Shown piece by piece: positions 37,105 to 45,779 of a stretch of DNA of 64,000 nucleotides. Numbering within the stretch: the stretch's first letter is position 1; each line of letters begins with the position of its first letter. The notes beneath the pieces were generated by a model, which did no database searches, had not been told where the DNA came from, and saw only the letters and a program-made list of their open reading frames with translations. A program made the translations under genes and the position numbers. Origin of the DNA: Dictyobacter formicarum (lineage in GTDB: Bacteria > Chloroflexota > Ktedonobacteria > Ktedonobacterales > Ktedonobacteraceae); the NCBI RefSeq assembly GCF_016587435.1, contig NZ_BNJJ01000003.1:501385-565384 (forward strand). The letters are read 5' to 3'.

Positions 37105-38112
37105 ATGTCAGAACATCATGTATCTGTAACCGTTCATGCACCAGTAGAGCAGGTATACGCGCTCTTTACACATTTCAATGATTTTCCTAAGTTTATGAGC
37201 TTTGTAAAAGAAGTGACGTATTATGATGAGCAGCGCAGCCACTGGGTAGCGCAGATCGCCGGCACCCATGAATGGGATGCCGTCAACGAAAGTTGGATCC
37301 CGAACCAGCAGGTCGGCTGGCGCTCCACCAGTGGCCTGGCAAACTCTGGCCTGGTACGCTTTACTCCCCTGGGACCCGATCGCACGCGAATCGATGTCTA
37401 CATCTCCTATACTCCACCGGCCGGCGTGGCGGGTAAGGTTGTGAATAACCTGGGCATTGATCAGCGTTTCCAGGAATCGCTGCAAGAAGATATGGAACGC
37501 TTTGCGCGCATGGTTGAAGAGGCACCCCAGGGGGCCCTTGATCCGATGCAGTCACACTATCTGTTCCACGAGCAGAGCGCGGTCGCCAGAAATAAGGCCA
37601 CGGCCAATCAGACCGCGTCGATGCAGTCAGACCCGATGATGAATGAGGAGGCGTTGCAGGCGCGCCAGCAGACTATCCAGCAGGAAACGGCACGCGATCA
37701 GCAGGCGCAGCGAGAGAGCGAGGCGTCGCGCCAGCAGCAGCAGGAATTGGCGCGCCAGGCGGCTCAACAGCAGGCCGACGCGTTGAGGGCGCAGGCTGAG
37801 CACGACCGTGCCACCTCTCAAGCGCAGGCCAATCCCAGCGCACCCGTGGCACACGAGCTAGATCCGGTCCACGACACCATCGGTGGCCGCAACGCCGCTA
37901 TGGATCGCACCCCGCTGGGCGATCAAGATGCGCGCACAGAGCGCTATCCACAGCATCACGAGGACCCGATGCTGGCCCGCTCGCCCAGGGTGCAAGCATC
38001 GTCCGAACAGCCGGCGGTCTCCGATGTAGAGATTGAATCGCCCTGGCGCACCAATATGTATGGCAGTCACGAGCCCAACAAAGAGGAACAAGATCGGAAT
38101 CCAGATAGGTAA
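37105..38112 (+). CDS. SRPBCC protein with charged coiled-coil tail, paralog 2
   Basis: 335 residues, AAGGAGGAG upstream of the ATG at 37105. Its first 150 residues are very close to the gene before it (shared LFTHFNDFPKFM, EVTYYDEQRSHWV, EWDAVNE) and also YLF-H-E-SA at the end of the domain. The tail has diverged: Q- and A-rich helices and a disordered acidic end. The pair arose by tandem duplication. Its own control region is short, so it may be cotranscribed in part. Confidence 0.75.
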   Translation: MSEHHVSVTVHAPVEQVYALFTHFNDFPKFMSFVKEVTYYDEQRSHWVAQIAGTHEWDAVNESWIPNQQVGWRSTSGLANSGLVRFTPLGPDRTRIDVYISYTPPAGVAGKVVNNLGIDQRFQESLQEDMERFARMVEEAPQGALDPMQSHYLFHEQSAVARNKATANQTASMQSDPMMNEEALQARQQTIQQETARDQQAQRESEASRQQQQELARQAAQQQADALRAQAEHDRATSQAQANPSAPVAHELDPVHDTIGGRNAAMDRTPLGDQDARTERYPQHHEDPMLARSPRVQASSEQPAVSDVEIESPWRTNMYGSHEPNKEEQDRNPDR

Positions 38113-38113
38113 G

Positions 38114-38172
38114 CAACAACGACATAAAAAATACGGCACCGCTGTGGTGCCGCATTTTTTATGTCGTTGTTG
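38114..38172. terminator. bidirectional terminator
   Basis: Arms of about 27 bp with one mismatch (38114-38140 and 38146-38172), A-tract on one side and T-tract on the other. It separates the SRPBCC gene from the convergent kinase. Confidence 0.85.
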
Positions 38173-40089
38173 TTATTGTTTGCTTGCTACAAAATCTGAG
38201 GCCAGCGGCAGCTTAAACCAGAAGGTTGAGCCCTTCCCCACCTCGCTATCCACACCCACCTCACCGCCATGGCGTGCAATGATTGTCTGGCAGATATGCA
38301 GGCCCAATCCCAGCCCAACGCCCGAGCCACTCTGAACTACAATCCCCGGCACGCGATAGAAGCGTTCCCACAGCATCTTCTGCTCTTCGGGTGGCAAGCC
38401 AGGCCCCTCGTCCCGAATCGACACTTTCACAGATGAAGAGATGACCTCGATGCTTGCCTCGACCACGCGATCGGAAGCCGAATATTTCAGAGCATTGGTC
38501 AAAAAGTTGGTGATCACCTGGCCGATGCGATCGGCATCCGCATGCACAGGTAAAGAGCGCGCATCTCCAACGTTGTCGTGTAGCAGGATGACGCGTCCCG
38601 GAGATGCAGAACGCTGATCTTCCACAGCATTATGGACAATCTCTACCAGGTTCGTATCATCCATATCAAGCTGCAAACGATTGCCCTGGATACGTGACAC
38701 ATCCAACAGATCCCCCACCAGCCGATTCTGGATGTGTACCTGCCGCTCTGCCCTGCTGAGCAGCTCATGTATGAGCTTCAACTTTTCGTGATACCCGGCC
38801 GGCGCCCCATCGGGCACGGGTAGCGTATCAACGCGACGTTTTGCCAGCTGAATATTGCCATTGATGGTGGTTAATGGGGTCCGTAACTCATGGCTGACGA
38901 TGCTCAAAAACTCATCCATACGGCGATTCGCCTCCAGCAGGGCCAGTTCGTTAGCCTGAGATGCAGCCCGCTCCTCCAGCAACTGCTCGCGCTCTAATAC
39001 CAGCGCCACCAATCTGGAAACCGCCAGAATCAGCACCAGTTCATCCGCCGACAGATCTTGTCCATATTGTCCACCATCCAGCGCCATGATCCCGATAATC
39101 TGATCATGCATAATAATGGGTATCAGTTGATAAAAATGCTGGCGACCAGAGGGAGACAGCTGCGCAATATTTACTTTAATCGGTAGGCCAGAACTCAGCA
39201 TGGCCTCAATCTGTTCGGCGCTCAAATGCTCATCCAGGCGCGTGCCCGCAAAGGTCGCCAGCCATTGCTCCATCTCTTCAGGGGACGTTCCCACTACCGC
39301 CACTGGTTGCAACGACTCCAGATCTTGATTAAGCAGCATCACTCCCATGCGTGTGCAGCGCAGGACCCGCTGCCCCAATTTCATCAAGCGCTGTAGCACA
39401 CTATGCAGAGAGGATGGCAACTGCAGCTCATCAGTCGCTGTGCGATCCGTGCCCTGAACCAGCACCTGCGCCATCTCCAGCAGAGTCTGCAGGACATCGT
39501 TGGTACGCTTCTCCAATCGCTTACGCGCGGTAATATCATGAAAGACAATCACCTCACCGACAATCTCGCCAGCCCCATCCAGTATCGGAGCACCACTGAC
39601 ATCGGTCTGGATCTCACGACCATCCAGGGTCACAAAGGTCAGATCAACCGGCTCTCCGCTGGCAATCACCTCACCGCGCGCTAGCCGGGTCAGCGGCCAC
39701 GCTTCCTCAGGCAGCAATTCCCCCTGCCCATCCCGCAACTGAATACGTGCGCAGCGCTCATGCATAGATAGTTGCAAGTAGTTGGCGGGCGAAGTGATTC
39801 CCATCATCTGATGAAAAGCCTGATTAGCACAAATAATCTTGCCAGCACGATCATACATCACCACCCCATCGGCAATTGTTCCAAAAACGGCATTCAGCGC
39901 CACTATCTGCTCATCGGTCGAAAACGTCCGGCCGAGAGCCGTGGCTTGCCGTAAACTCTCTAATTCGCCTTCGAGCTGTATGCGTTGCTTCTGCCCGTAC
40001 TCCAGAGCCTCATCGCGCTCGCGCTCTAACTCAGCTACGCGCGCGCGCAACATATATAGCTCATCTAGAAATTTTTGTTCCGTACGCAC
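38173..40089 (-). CDS. PAS-GAF sensor histidine kinase
   Basis: 638 residues, cytosolic, from a GTG with AAAGG 6 bases upstream. Order: coiled coil (1-55), PAS domain (about 65-190, with GTIADGVVMYDRAGKIICANQAF), GAF domain (about 225-390, with VRCTRMGVMLLNQDLESL-like strand), HisKA with the phospho-acceptor in SIVSHELRTPL, and HATPase with NALKYS, DEGPGLPPEE and GVGLGLGLHICQ. It autophosphorylates and passes phosphate to an unlinked response regulator; none is adjacent. PAS and GAF suggest sensing of a small intracellular ligand or redox state. Confidence 0.92.
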   Translation of the reverse strand: MRTEQKFLDELYMLRARVAELERERDEALEYGQKQRIQLEGELESLRQATALGRTFSTDEQIVALNAVFGTIADGVVMYDRAGKIICANQAFHQMMGITSPANYLQLSMHERCARIQLRDGQGELLPEEAWPLTRLARGEVIASGEPVDLTFVTLDGREIQTDVSGAPILDGAGEIVGEVIVFHDITARKRLEKRTNDVLQTLLEMAQVLVQGTDRTATDELQLPSSLHSVLQRLMKLGQRVLRCTRMGVMLLNQDLESLQPVAVVGTSPEEMEQWLATFAGTRLDEHLSAEQIEAMLSSGLPIKVNIAQLSPSGRQHFYQLIPIIMHDQIIGIMALDGGQYGQDLSADELVLILAVSRLVALVLEREQLLEERAASQANELALLEANRRMDEFLSIVSHELRTPLTTINGNIQLAKRRVDTLPVPDGAPAGYHEKLKLIHELLSRAERQVHIQNRLVGDLLDVSRIQGNRLQLDMDDTNLVEIVHNAVEDQRSASPGRVILLHDNVGDARSLPVHADADRIGQVITNFLTNALKYSASDRVVEASIEVISSSVKVSIRDEGPGLPPEEQKMLWERFYRVPGIVVQSGSGVGLGLGLHICQTIIARHGGEVGVDSEVGKGSTFWFKLPLASDFVASKQ

Positions 40090-40592
40090 TGTAACCTTTC
40101 AATTCTATTTCTGCAAGATGAGTTAAACCTGATGTGTCACCGCTATCCCACAGCTTAGCAAACGCAAAGGCGAGCCGGTCTCTGCGCCGTCTTGAGGATG
40201 CTTTATCGCTAACTGGATCAGCACAGCAGGTGCAATGATCTGAACCAGAAGTTACACACAGCACAAATACCACTACACATCAATGAAATATCCATTCTTA
40301 ATGATTTGGCTCGCCATCAAATAACCATCAAATAACATATATGCATATAACGCCATAGATATTATGTATTTTGATATTACTATTATACACTAGCTCTAGT
40401 GTGCTTTGCACAGATAGCTATACAAATGATCATGATGATACATGCTAAAACGCTCTGTGGGGCAAACGACAGGTAACAAATACCTCCTGTTTCGTGCTAC
40501 CATGTGGAGATGAAGGCTGGCGAACACCTGACCAGCATCAGCTTAATACATTTAGAACATAGATACAACCATCAGTACTGAAGGAGAACTTT
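40090..40592. other. long AT-rich gap between divergent genes
   Basis: No gene seen. A very AT-rich core (40290-40420) lies between the kinase and the oxidoreductase and must hold both promoters. Confidence 0.6.
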
Positions 40593-41690
40593 ATGGCATT
40601 CCAGGAATCCCTTGGCACGTCTCCCGTACGGGTCGCGATCATCGGCTACGGACTGGCCGGCTCCGTTTTTCATGCGCCCCTGGTCGACGCAACACCAGAT
40701 ATGAAGGTGGCCGCGATCGTGACCGGCAATAAAGAGCGCCAGCAGAGCGCCCGTAAACGTTATCCCAATGCAAAAATACTGAGCCAGGTAGCGGACCTGT
40801 GGCAGAACGCCAGCAACTATGATCTGGCGGTGGTGGCCACCTCGAATAATATGCATGTGCCGCTCGGGATCGCCGCGCTGCGCGCCGGGCTACCGGTAGT
40901 GATCGATAAGCCGATGGCTGCGACGGTCAATGATGCCCAGCAATTGCTGACGGTCAGCCACGAAACGGGCCAGCTTCTGACCGTTTTCCAGAATCGGCGC
41001 TGGGATAATGACTTCTTGACCGTGCGGAAGATACTGGACGCCAACCTGCTCGGACCTATCATCCGCTTTGAGTCCCGCTTCGAGCGTTACCGTCCCACGC
41101 CCCGGCAGGGAGTCTGGCGCGAGTCCGCCGATCCTCAGGCGGCTGGAGGGCAGCTCTATGATCTGGGCAGCCACCTGATTGATCAGGCACTCTACCTCTT
41201 TGGCAAACCCAAGCGCGTCTACGCTGAAATGTTCCAGCGCCGCCCGGGGGCTCAGGTCGACGATGATAGCTTTGTCGCCCTACAATTTGCCAGTGGCATC
41301 ACTGCCCACCTCTGGATGAGCCAGGTCGCCCGCATCGCCGGACAGCGCATGCGCGTCAGCGGCCTCAACGGCACCTACGAAAAATGGGGACTCGATCCGC
41401 AGGAGGATGCACTGCGGACCGGCAAACAGCCCGGAGATCCAGATTGGGGTCGTGAACCACGCGAGCGCTGGGGCCATCTCTCAACCAACCTGAGCGAGGA
41501 CGGCGTCCATTTCGACGGCCCGATTGAAACCGTCCCCGGCGCCTACGAACGCTACTATGCCGGGGTCCGCGACGCCCTCACCAAAGGCACGCCCCTACCT
41601 GTCGATCCTAACTCCGTGCTCGAAGTCATCCGCGTCATAGAAGCTGCCCAGACCAGCGCCCGCGAGCAACGCACCGTCACCATCTCATGA
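40593..41690 (+). CDS. Gfo/Idh/MocA family oxidoreductase
   Basis: 365 residues, full length. The NAD(P)-binding Rossmann domain begins VRVAIIGYGLAGSVFHAPL (GxGxxG), followed by the EKP-like motif DKPMA (residues about 111-115) whose lysine is catalytic, and a C-terminal domain with YDLGSHLIDQAL and the His of that segment. The function is NAD(P)-dependent oxidation or reduction of a sugar or sugar derivative. AAGGAG lies before the ATG. Its stop overlaps the stop of the convergent uronate-dehydrogenase-like gene (both read from TCATGA), so the two may interfere in transcription. Confidence 0.9.
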   Translation: MAFQESLGTSPVRVAIIGYGLAGSVFHAPLVDATPDMKVAAIVTGNKERQQSARKRYPNAKILSQVADLWQNASNYDLAVVATSNNMHVPLGIAALRAGLPVVIDKPMAATVNDAQQLLTVSHETGQLLTVFQNRRWDNDFLTVRKILDANLLGPIIRFESRFERYRPTPRQGVWRESADPQAAGGQLYDLGSHLIDQALYLFGKPKRVYAEMFQRRPGAQVDDDSFVALQFASGITAHLWMSQVARIAGQRMRVSGLNGTYEKWGLDPQEDALRTGKQPGDPDWGREPRERWGHLSTNLSEDGVHFDGPIETVPGAYERYYAGVRDALTKGTPLPVDPNSVLEVIRVIEAAQTSAREQRTVTIS

Positions 41691-42464
41691 GGACGCGAAA
41701 ACATCATGCACATCCGCACCGTCCTGGGGCTGGTAGCCCAGCACGGCGCGTGCATGATCGAGATCGTAATAATGCGGCGTGTTGTTCGAAACACCATAGA
41801 AAATGTCAAAGGTGATCTGCTCAGCCTCCAGACTCTTTTCTACGAGTTGAGCCAGATCGCGCTGACTGATCCAGAGCGCCGCCAGGCGTTCTGGAGATTC
41901 AGGATAGTGGTGAGGAATCGGAACCTGACGGGGCGGCATATCCTGGCGCGTCACGCTGCCAATGCGCAAACAAATCACGCGCAGGTTCTTGCATTCCGCG
42001 TAGTAGCGGCCCAGCGACTCGCCAAAACTCTTACTCACACCATAATAGCTATCGGGACGCACCGGAATCAGATGATCAATCACGGGCTGGCCGCTACGAT
42101 AAATATCCGGCGCATGCTCCAGATCATAGTTGCCAACGGCATGGTTTGAGCTGGCAAAAATGACCTGCTTTACACCCGCCCTGGTCGCGGCCTCATACAC
42201 GGTATAGGTACCTGAGATATTGTTATGTAATACGCTCTCCCAACTGGCCCGAGGCGAGCCATTGGCAGCCAGATGAATAATGCTATCCACGCCCTCACAG
42301 GCCGCCACCAGCGCCTCCATATCATTGATATCCGCCACCACCGTATCCACATCTGGAATCTCATGTTTAGAGAAACAACGAATCGCATACCCTGGCTCCA
42401 GCGCCTGGCGCAGCGCAGTCCCAATCAACCCTCCGGCACCCGTAATTAAAACAGTCTTCGTCAT
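41685..42464 (-). CDS. NAD-dependent epimerase/dehydratase, uronate dehydrogenase-like
   Basis: 259 residues of the extended SDR family. TVLITGAGGLIG (NAD-binding), the D of VVADINDMEALV, HLAANGSPRASWE and the catalytic YxxxK in YYGVSKSFGESLGRYYAE are seen, and the order fits uronate dehydrogenases that oxidise galacturonate or glucuronate to the lactone. The start at 42464 has GGAG upstream. The frame continues upstream through dispersed hairpin repeats, which are not part of the protein. Together with the gluconokinase-like gene it would feed sugar-acid metabolism (inference). Confidence 0.85.
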   Translation of the reverse strand: MTKTVLITGAGGLIGTALRQALEPGYAIRCFSKHEIPDVDTVVADINDMEALVAACEGVDSIIHLAANGSPRASWESVLHNNISGTYTVYEAATRAGVKQVIFASSNHAVGNYDLEHAPDIYRSGQPVIDHLIPVRPDSYYGVSKSFGESLGRYYAECKNLRVICLRIGSVTRQDMPPRQVPIPHHYPESPERLAALWISQRDLAQLVEKSLEAEQITFDIFYGVSNNTPHYYDLDHARAVLGYQPQDGADVHDVFASS

Positions 42465-42489
42465 CTCGTATTCTCCATAATTATTTATA

Positions 42490-42625
42490 CATAGGTTCGG
42501 GCCTTGCGCCCGATTTTCCCTCCACGCACGAAAACGTCCCTTCGTACGTTCCGGCCTCGCGCCCGATTTTCCCTTCCACGCACGAAAACGTCCCTTCGTA
42601 CGTTCCGGCCTCGCGCCCGATTTCT
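42490..42625 (+). repeat. tandem array of three dispersed hairpin elements
   Basis: Three copies spaced about 58-60 bp apart. The element here extends beyond the hairpin into a second stem, ACGAA-N8-TTCGT, showing the full repeat is about 60 bp with two hairpins. Confidence 0.8.
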
Positions 42626-43404
42626 TACCGAGCCGCTTGATACCCCTCATACCACTGTTCAACCGCCTGCAGGAAGGCTACGCCGGTTTCGAGTACGGCC
42701 AGCGCCTCCTCCAGTACATGTTCATGGCTGTAATAGAGCGTCACACATTGATGGAAACGCCGGATGCCACGGCCCATCGGGGTATGGGCCGGCAGCAGAT
42801 GCAGGGCCGAATCCTTGGACAGACGCCAGATGGCCAGCGGCTGCTGTGACTGCAGCGTCAGGACGCTATAGAGGGTCGGCCAGACATCGGTACACATAAA
42901 GCGTACCTTTCTTTCCAGGCGTCCGCCGCCAGCGCTGAGCAAATCTTCTGAGGTATCCGCAATCACGGCCGGGACCCGCTCAACGCTGCGCCTGGAACCC
43001 TGCACAATCTGCTCAACAGTCGCCTCGGGCACAGGCAAATGGCCATAGAGCATATGATAGGTGTCCGCGATTGGCCCGACCAGCTGCGCCGCCCGCGCTG
43101 TTTTGACATGGGGAGACTTCACATACGCCTGGATATATTGAAATGGTGCTGGATCAAGCGTGGCCAGATCGCGCTGAATAGCCATGCTCAGAGACAGCGG
43201 TAGTTGCCCACTCGCCTCCAGAATCGAGCCATCCAGGTACAACTGAAAATCAATATCACTACAGCCAGGGATAAAGCCTCCCTTCAAGGCCGAACCATGG
43301 ATCAAAATACCAATGCATGCCGCTTCCAGGTGCTTCAAGTATATCTGTGCCGCCGCGCTAGCAATTGGGCGCGCCTCTGGAACCAGGGGAGATACATCCA
43401 ACAC
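42625..43404 (-). CDS. nucleotidyltransferase-fold protein (aminoglycoside-adenylyltransferase-like)
   Basis: 259 residues. The N-terminal half carries the polymerase-beta-type core GSALKGGFIPGCSDIDFQLY, i.e. G-S-x-x-x-G and two acidic metal ligands D-x-D, and is followed by a helical C-terminal region. Adenylyl or nucleotidyl transfer to a small molecule or to RNA/protein is likely, the acceptor unknown. The start is a GTG at 43404 with AGGTAGG 3 bases upstream; the longer frame to 43488 is made by a dispersed hairpin and is rejected. Confidence 0.75.
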   Translation of the reverse strand: MLDVSPLVPEARPIASAAAQIYLKHLEAACIGILIHGSALKGGFIPGCSDIDFQLYLDGSILEASGQLPLSLSMAIQRDLATLDPAPFQYIQAYVKSPHVKTARAAQLVGPIADTYHMLYGHLPVPEATVEQIVQGSRRSVERVPAVIADTSEDLLSAGGGRLERKVRFMCTDVWPTLYSVLTLQSQQPLAIWRLSKDSALHLLPAHTPMGRGIRRFHQCVTLYYSHEHVLEEALAVLETGVAFLQAVEQWYEGYQAAR

Positions 43405-43433
43405 GTGCCTACCTACACCTTTCTTCGAAAAAC

Positions 43434-43460
43434 CATAGGTTCGGGCCTTGCGCCCGATTT
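43434..43460 (+). repeat. dispersed hairpin element
   Basis: Stem TCGGGC/GCCCGA, loop CTTGC, ATAGGT flank and TTT at the 3' side; a second stem partner CACACGAGG follows. Confidence 0.75.
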
Positions 43461-43498
43461 CCCGCTTAACACACGAGGAAGATCGCACCTACAGTCGA

Positions 43499-44026
43499 TC
43501 AAGCAATATCGATCCAATAGCGGAGCTTCTTCACCGTAGAGCCTTCAATATACACAGCATTTTCAAACTGCCCACCATTATATTCAATCACTTTTTTGGA
43601 CCCGATGTTCGTCTCATCGCAAGTAACCAGAGCCCTGGTAATTCCCAGGTCTAGCGCCTTCTGCAGGCCCAGACGCAGGATCTGCCTTCCGTAACCCCGA
43701 CGCCGCCAGGAGGGGCGGATCTGATACCCAATATGTCCACCAACCTTCAATAACAGCTCGTTCAGCTCATGGCGCACAGTCAGATTGCCCACATACACCC
43801 CATTATCGCCATCCCCCTCGATAAGCCAATAGCGCGTATCCGGCACAACATACGGAGGCAACGATGCCCGATTATAGACCCTGTTCACATGCCGCAAATA
43901 ATCATCAAAATCAGCCGTCAGGCGTGGAAGATTATATTGCAGCAGTGTTCCTTCCTCCTGAAATTCTCGCAGCCCCTCAAGGAAGCTCTCCTTATATTTT
44001 GCGCTCGGCTCAGTCAGAAACAGCAT
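43499..44026 (-). CDS. GNAT-family N-acetyltransferase
   Basis: 175 residues. The acetyl-CoA loop is GYQIRPSWRRRGYGRQILRLGL (motif A, R-x-x-G-x-G/A), with a preceding GNLTVRHEL strand and NIGSKKVIEYNGGQFE at the end (motif B), so it is the RimI/RimJ-like branch. The start at 44026 has GAGAGG 9 bases upstream. Acceptor amine unknown. Confidence 0.85.
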   Translation of the reverse strand: MLFLTEPSAKYKESFLEGLREFQEEGTLLQYNLPRLTADFDDYLRHVNRVYNRASLPPYVVPDTRYWLIEGDGDNGVYVGNLTVRHELNELLLKVGGHIGYQIRPSWRRRGYGRQILRLGLQKALDLGITRALVTCDETNIGSKKVIEYNGGQFENAVYIEGSTVKKLRYWIDIA

Positions 44027-44070
44027 CGCCAATCCTCTCGATAACATGCCAATCAACATATGCGCCAACC

Positions 44071-44160
44071 CGTAGGTTCGGCCCTTGCGGCCGATTTCCC
44101 CCTCACACGAGACCTTTCCTTTCCAGGCACGCCCCGTAGGTTCGGCTCTTGCGGCCAATT
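44071..44160 (+). repeat. two dispersed hairpin elements
   Basis: Stem TCGGCC/GGCCGA near 44078 (changed but still paired) and a second, degenerate copy near 44138 (TCGGCTCTTGCGGCCAA). The GNAT gene's long upstream frame passes through them. Confidence 0.7.
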
Positions 44161-44277
44161 TTCCCTCTCCCGCACGAGAATCTTACTCGTTTATAGTATA
44201 GATGCTCAGAGGTCCCTTGTATAGTAAAATGGTGGTCAACGCTTCTGTATTGATGATAAAAAAGGAGATATTAACTT

Positions 44278-45009
44278 ATGAGTAGTATGACATTATTGGG
44301 TACGGGTACCTGTCAGATCGAATACGAGCGCCGGGCCTCCAGTGTGCTGCTAGAGCTGGACCAGACCCCTATTCTCTTCGATTGTGGACATGGTATCGCG
44401 CAACGTCTGCTAGAGGTTGGCGTTCGCCACCACCAGCTTTCCCATATCATCCTGTCGCATTTTCATCCCGATCATGTGTCGGACCTCATCCCTATACTCC
44501 AGGCCGGCGCGTGGTCGCAGCGCGATCCACGCGGCAGCGACCTGCATATCTACGGTCCGGCGGGCGTCCAGCGGTTAATAGACGGTTTGATGCAGCTCTT
44601 CGGGCCACGTAGCTTCCAGCAGCCCGGCTACCAGGTACTGGTCCATGAGATCACCACTGAGCGCTTCTCAATTGGCAATTATCACTTTGAGTTCCTTAGT
44701 CTGCCGCCAGCTGGCAATCATGGGCTGCGCTTCCAGTGGGGGAATAAGACATACGCTATCACCGGGGACTCACACTTCCACGCACAGGAGATTGATCTGC
44801 TCAAAAATAGTGATCTGGCCATTATCGATGCCGGACATATCAGTGACGCTGAGATTGTTGAACTGGCGGTCGCCACGCAGGCCCGACACATCATCTGTTC
44901 ACATCTCTATCGCACTCTGGATGGTCCTCAGCTTCAACACGAGGCCCGCCAGCGCGGCTACAACGGCACACTCCAGGTTGGCTACGATCTGCTCTCTTTC
45001 ACGCTCTAA
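44278..45009 (+). CDS. metallo-beta-lactamase-fold hydrolase, ribonuclease Z-like
   Basis: 243 residues. The zinc motif is HFHPDH (H-x-H-x-D-H) at about residue 62, and further ligands are visible in GDSHFH (D) and SHLYRT. The GTG and TCQIEYERRASSVLLE start is like elaC/MBL-fold hydrolases. Substrate: phosphodiester or lactone; not certain. AAAGGAG precedes the ATG. Stands alone before the ABC genes. Confidence 0.8.
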   Translation: MSSMTLLGTGTCQIEYERRASSVLLELDQTPILFDCGHGIAQRLLEVGVRHHQLSHIILSHFHPDHVSDLIPILQAGAWSQRDPRGSDLHIYGPAGVQRLIDGLMQLFGPRSFQQPGYQVLVHEITTERFSIGNYHFEFLSLPPAGNHGLRFQWGNKTYAITGDSHFHAQEIDLLKNSDLAIIDAGHISDAEIVELAVATQARHIICSHLYRTLDGPQLQHEARQRGYNGTLQVGYDLLSFTL

Positions 45010-45064
45010 AATATGAAAGGACACGACGCTGTGCCCCTGCAGTTCTTGTGTCGGTTGATCGCTG

Positions 45065-45778
45065 CTAGCTATGTTCTTCCAGCGACCCCTCAGACAACTG
45101 TCCATCCTGGATGCGTACCAGGCGATCAGCAGTATTGAAGACCACGGGATCGTGAGTAGCGATCAGGAGTCCGATATTACCTTGATGCGAAATATCGCGC
45201 AGCAGGAAGGTAATGTCGCGACCGGTCAGCGAATCCAGGTTGCCAGTTGGCTCGTCAGCGATGATGAAGCGGGGCTTATGCACCAGGGCGCGCGCCAGGG
45301 CCACACGCTGCTGTTCGCCACCCGAGAGCTCCATACCACGGTGCCTGGCGCGCTTCCCCAGACCCACCTGCTCCAGGGCTTCGATAGCTTGCTTATTGCG
45401 CTGAGCTGACGGCAAGCGCGATAGGCGTAGCGGAATCTCCACGTTCTCCAGAGCCGTCAAAGAAGGGAACAGGTGTGCATTCTGGAACATCATCCCGATG
45501 CTCTCTCGGCGCAGGCGGGCGCGTTCTGTCTCGCCCATTTTCAACAGATCTTTGCCCAGAATAAAGACGCTACCGCTGGTGGGACTATCCAGGCCGATCA
45601 ATATATTGAGCAGGGTCGTTTTACCAGAGCCGGAACGACCACGCAAAGCCACAAACTCGCCTGCCTTGATCTCCAAATCAATGCCGCGCAAAGCATGTAC
45701 CACCCCTTCGCCCGAAGGATAGTTGCGCGTAATGCCATGTGCCTCAACGATAGTCTCCGTTGCAACTGCTGAATCCAT
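45065..45778 (-). CDS. ABC transporter ATP-binding protein, LolD/MacB-type
   Basis: 237 residues. Walker [10 protein letters not shown], signature [15 protein letters not shown] and Walker [10 protein letters not shown] followed by [10 protein letters not shown], with the short H-loop ATHD at the end, all as in the LolD/FtsE/MacB branch. Starts at 45778 after AAGGAG, 1 base after the stop of the next gene upstream, so the two ATPases are in one operon. No permease is found on either side. Confidence 0.9.
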   Translation of the reverse strand: MDSAVATETIVEAHGITRNYPSGEGVVHALRGIDLEIKAGEFVALRGRSGSGKTTLLNILIGLDSPTSGSVFILGKDLLKMGETERARLRRESIGMMFQNAHLFPSLTALENVEIPLRLSRLPSAQRNKQAIEALEQVGLGKRARHRGMELSGGEQQRVALARALVHKPRFIIADEPTGNLDSLTGRDITFLLRDISHQGNIGLLIATHDPVVFNTADRLVRIQDGQLSEGSLEEHS

Positions 45779-45779
45779 G

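Noticed and set aside
42490..42625. Regularly spaced repeats considered as a CRISPR array
   Set aside because: Spacers are themselves repeated, units are few, repeats are hairpin elements found elsewhere singly, and no cas genes are present.
42465..42662. N-terminal extension of the uronate-dehydrogenase-like gene
   Set aside because: The codons are the hairpin repeats; the Rossmann motif starts right at 42464 with its own Shine-Dalgarno.
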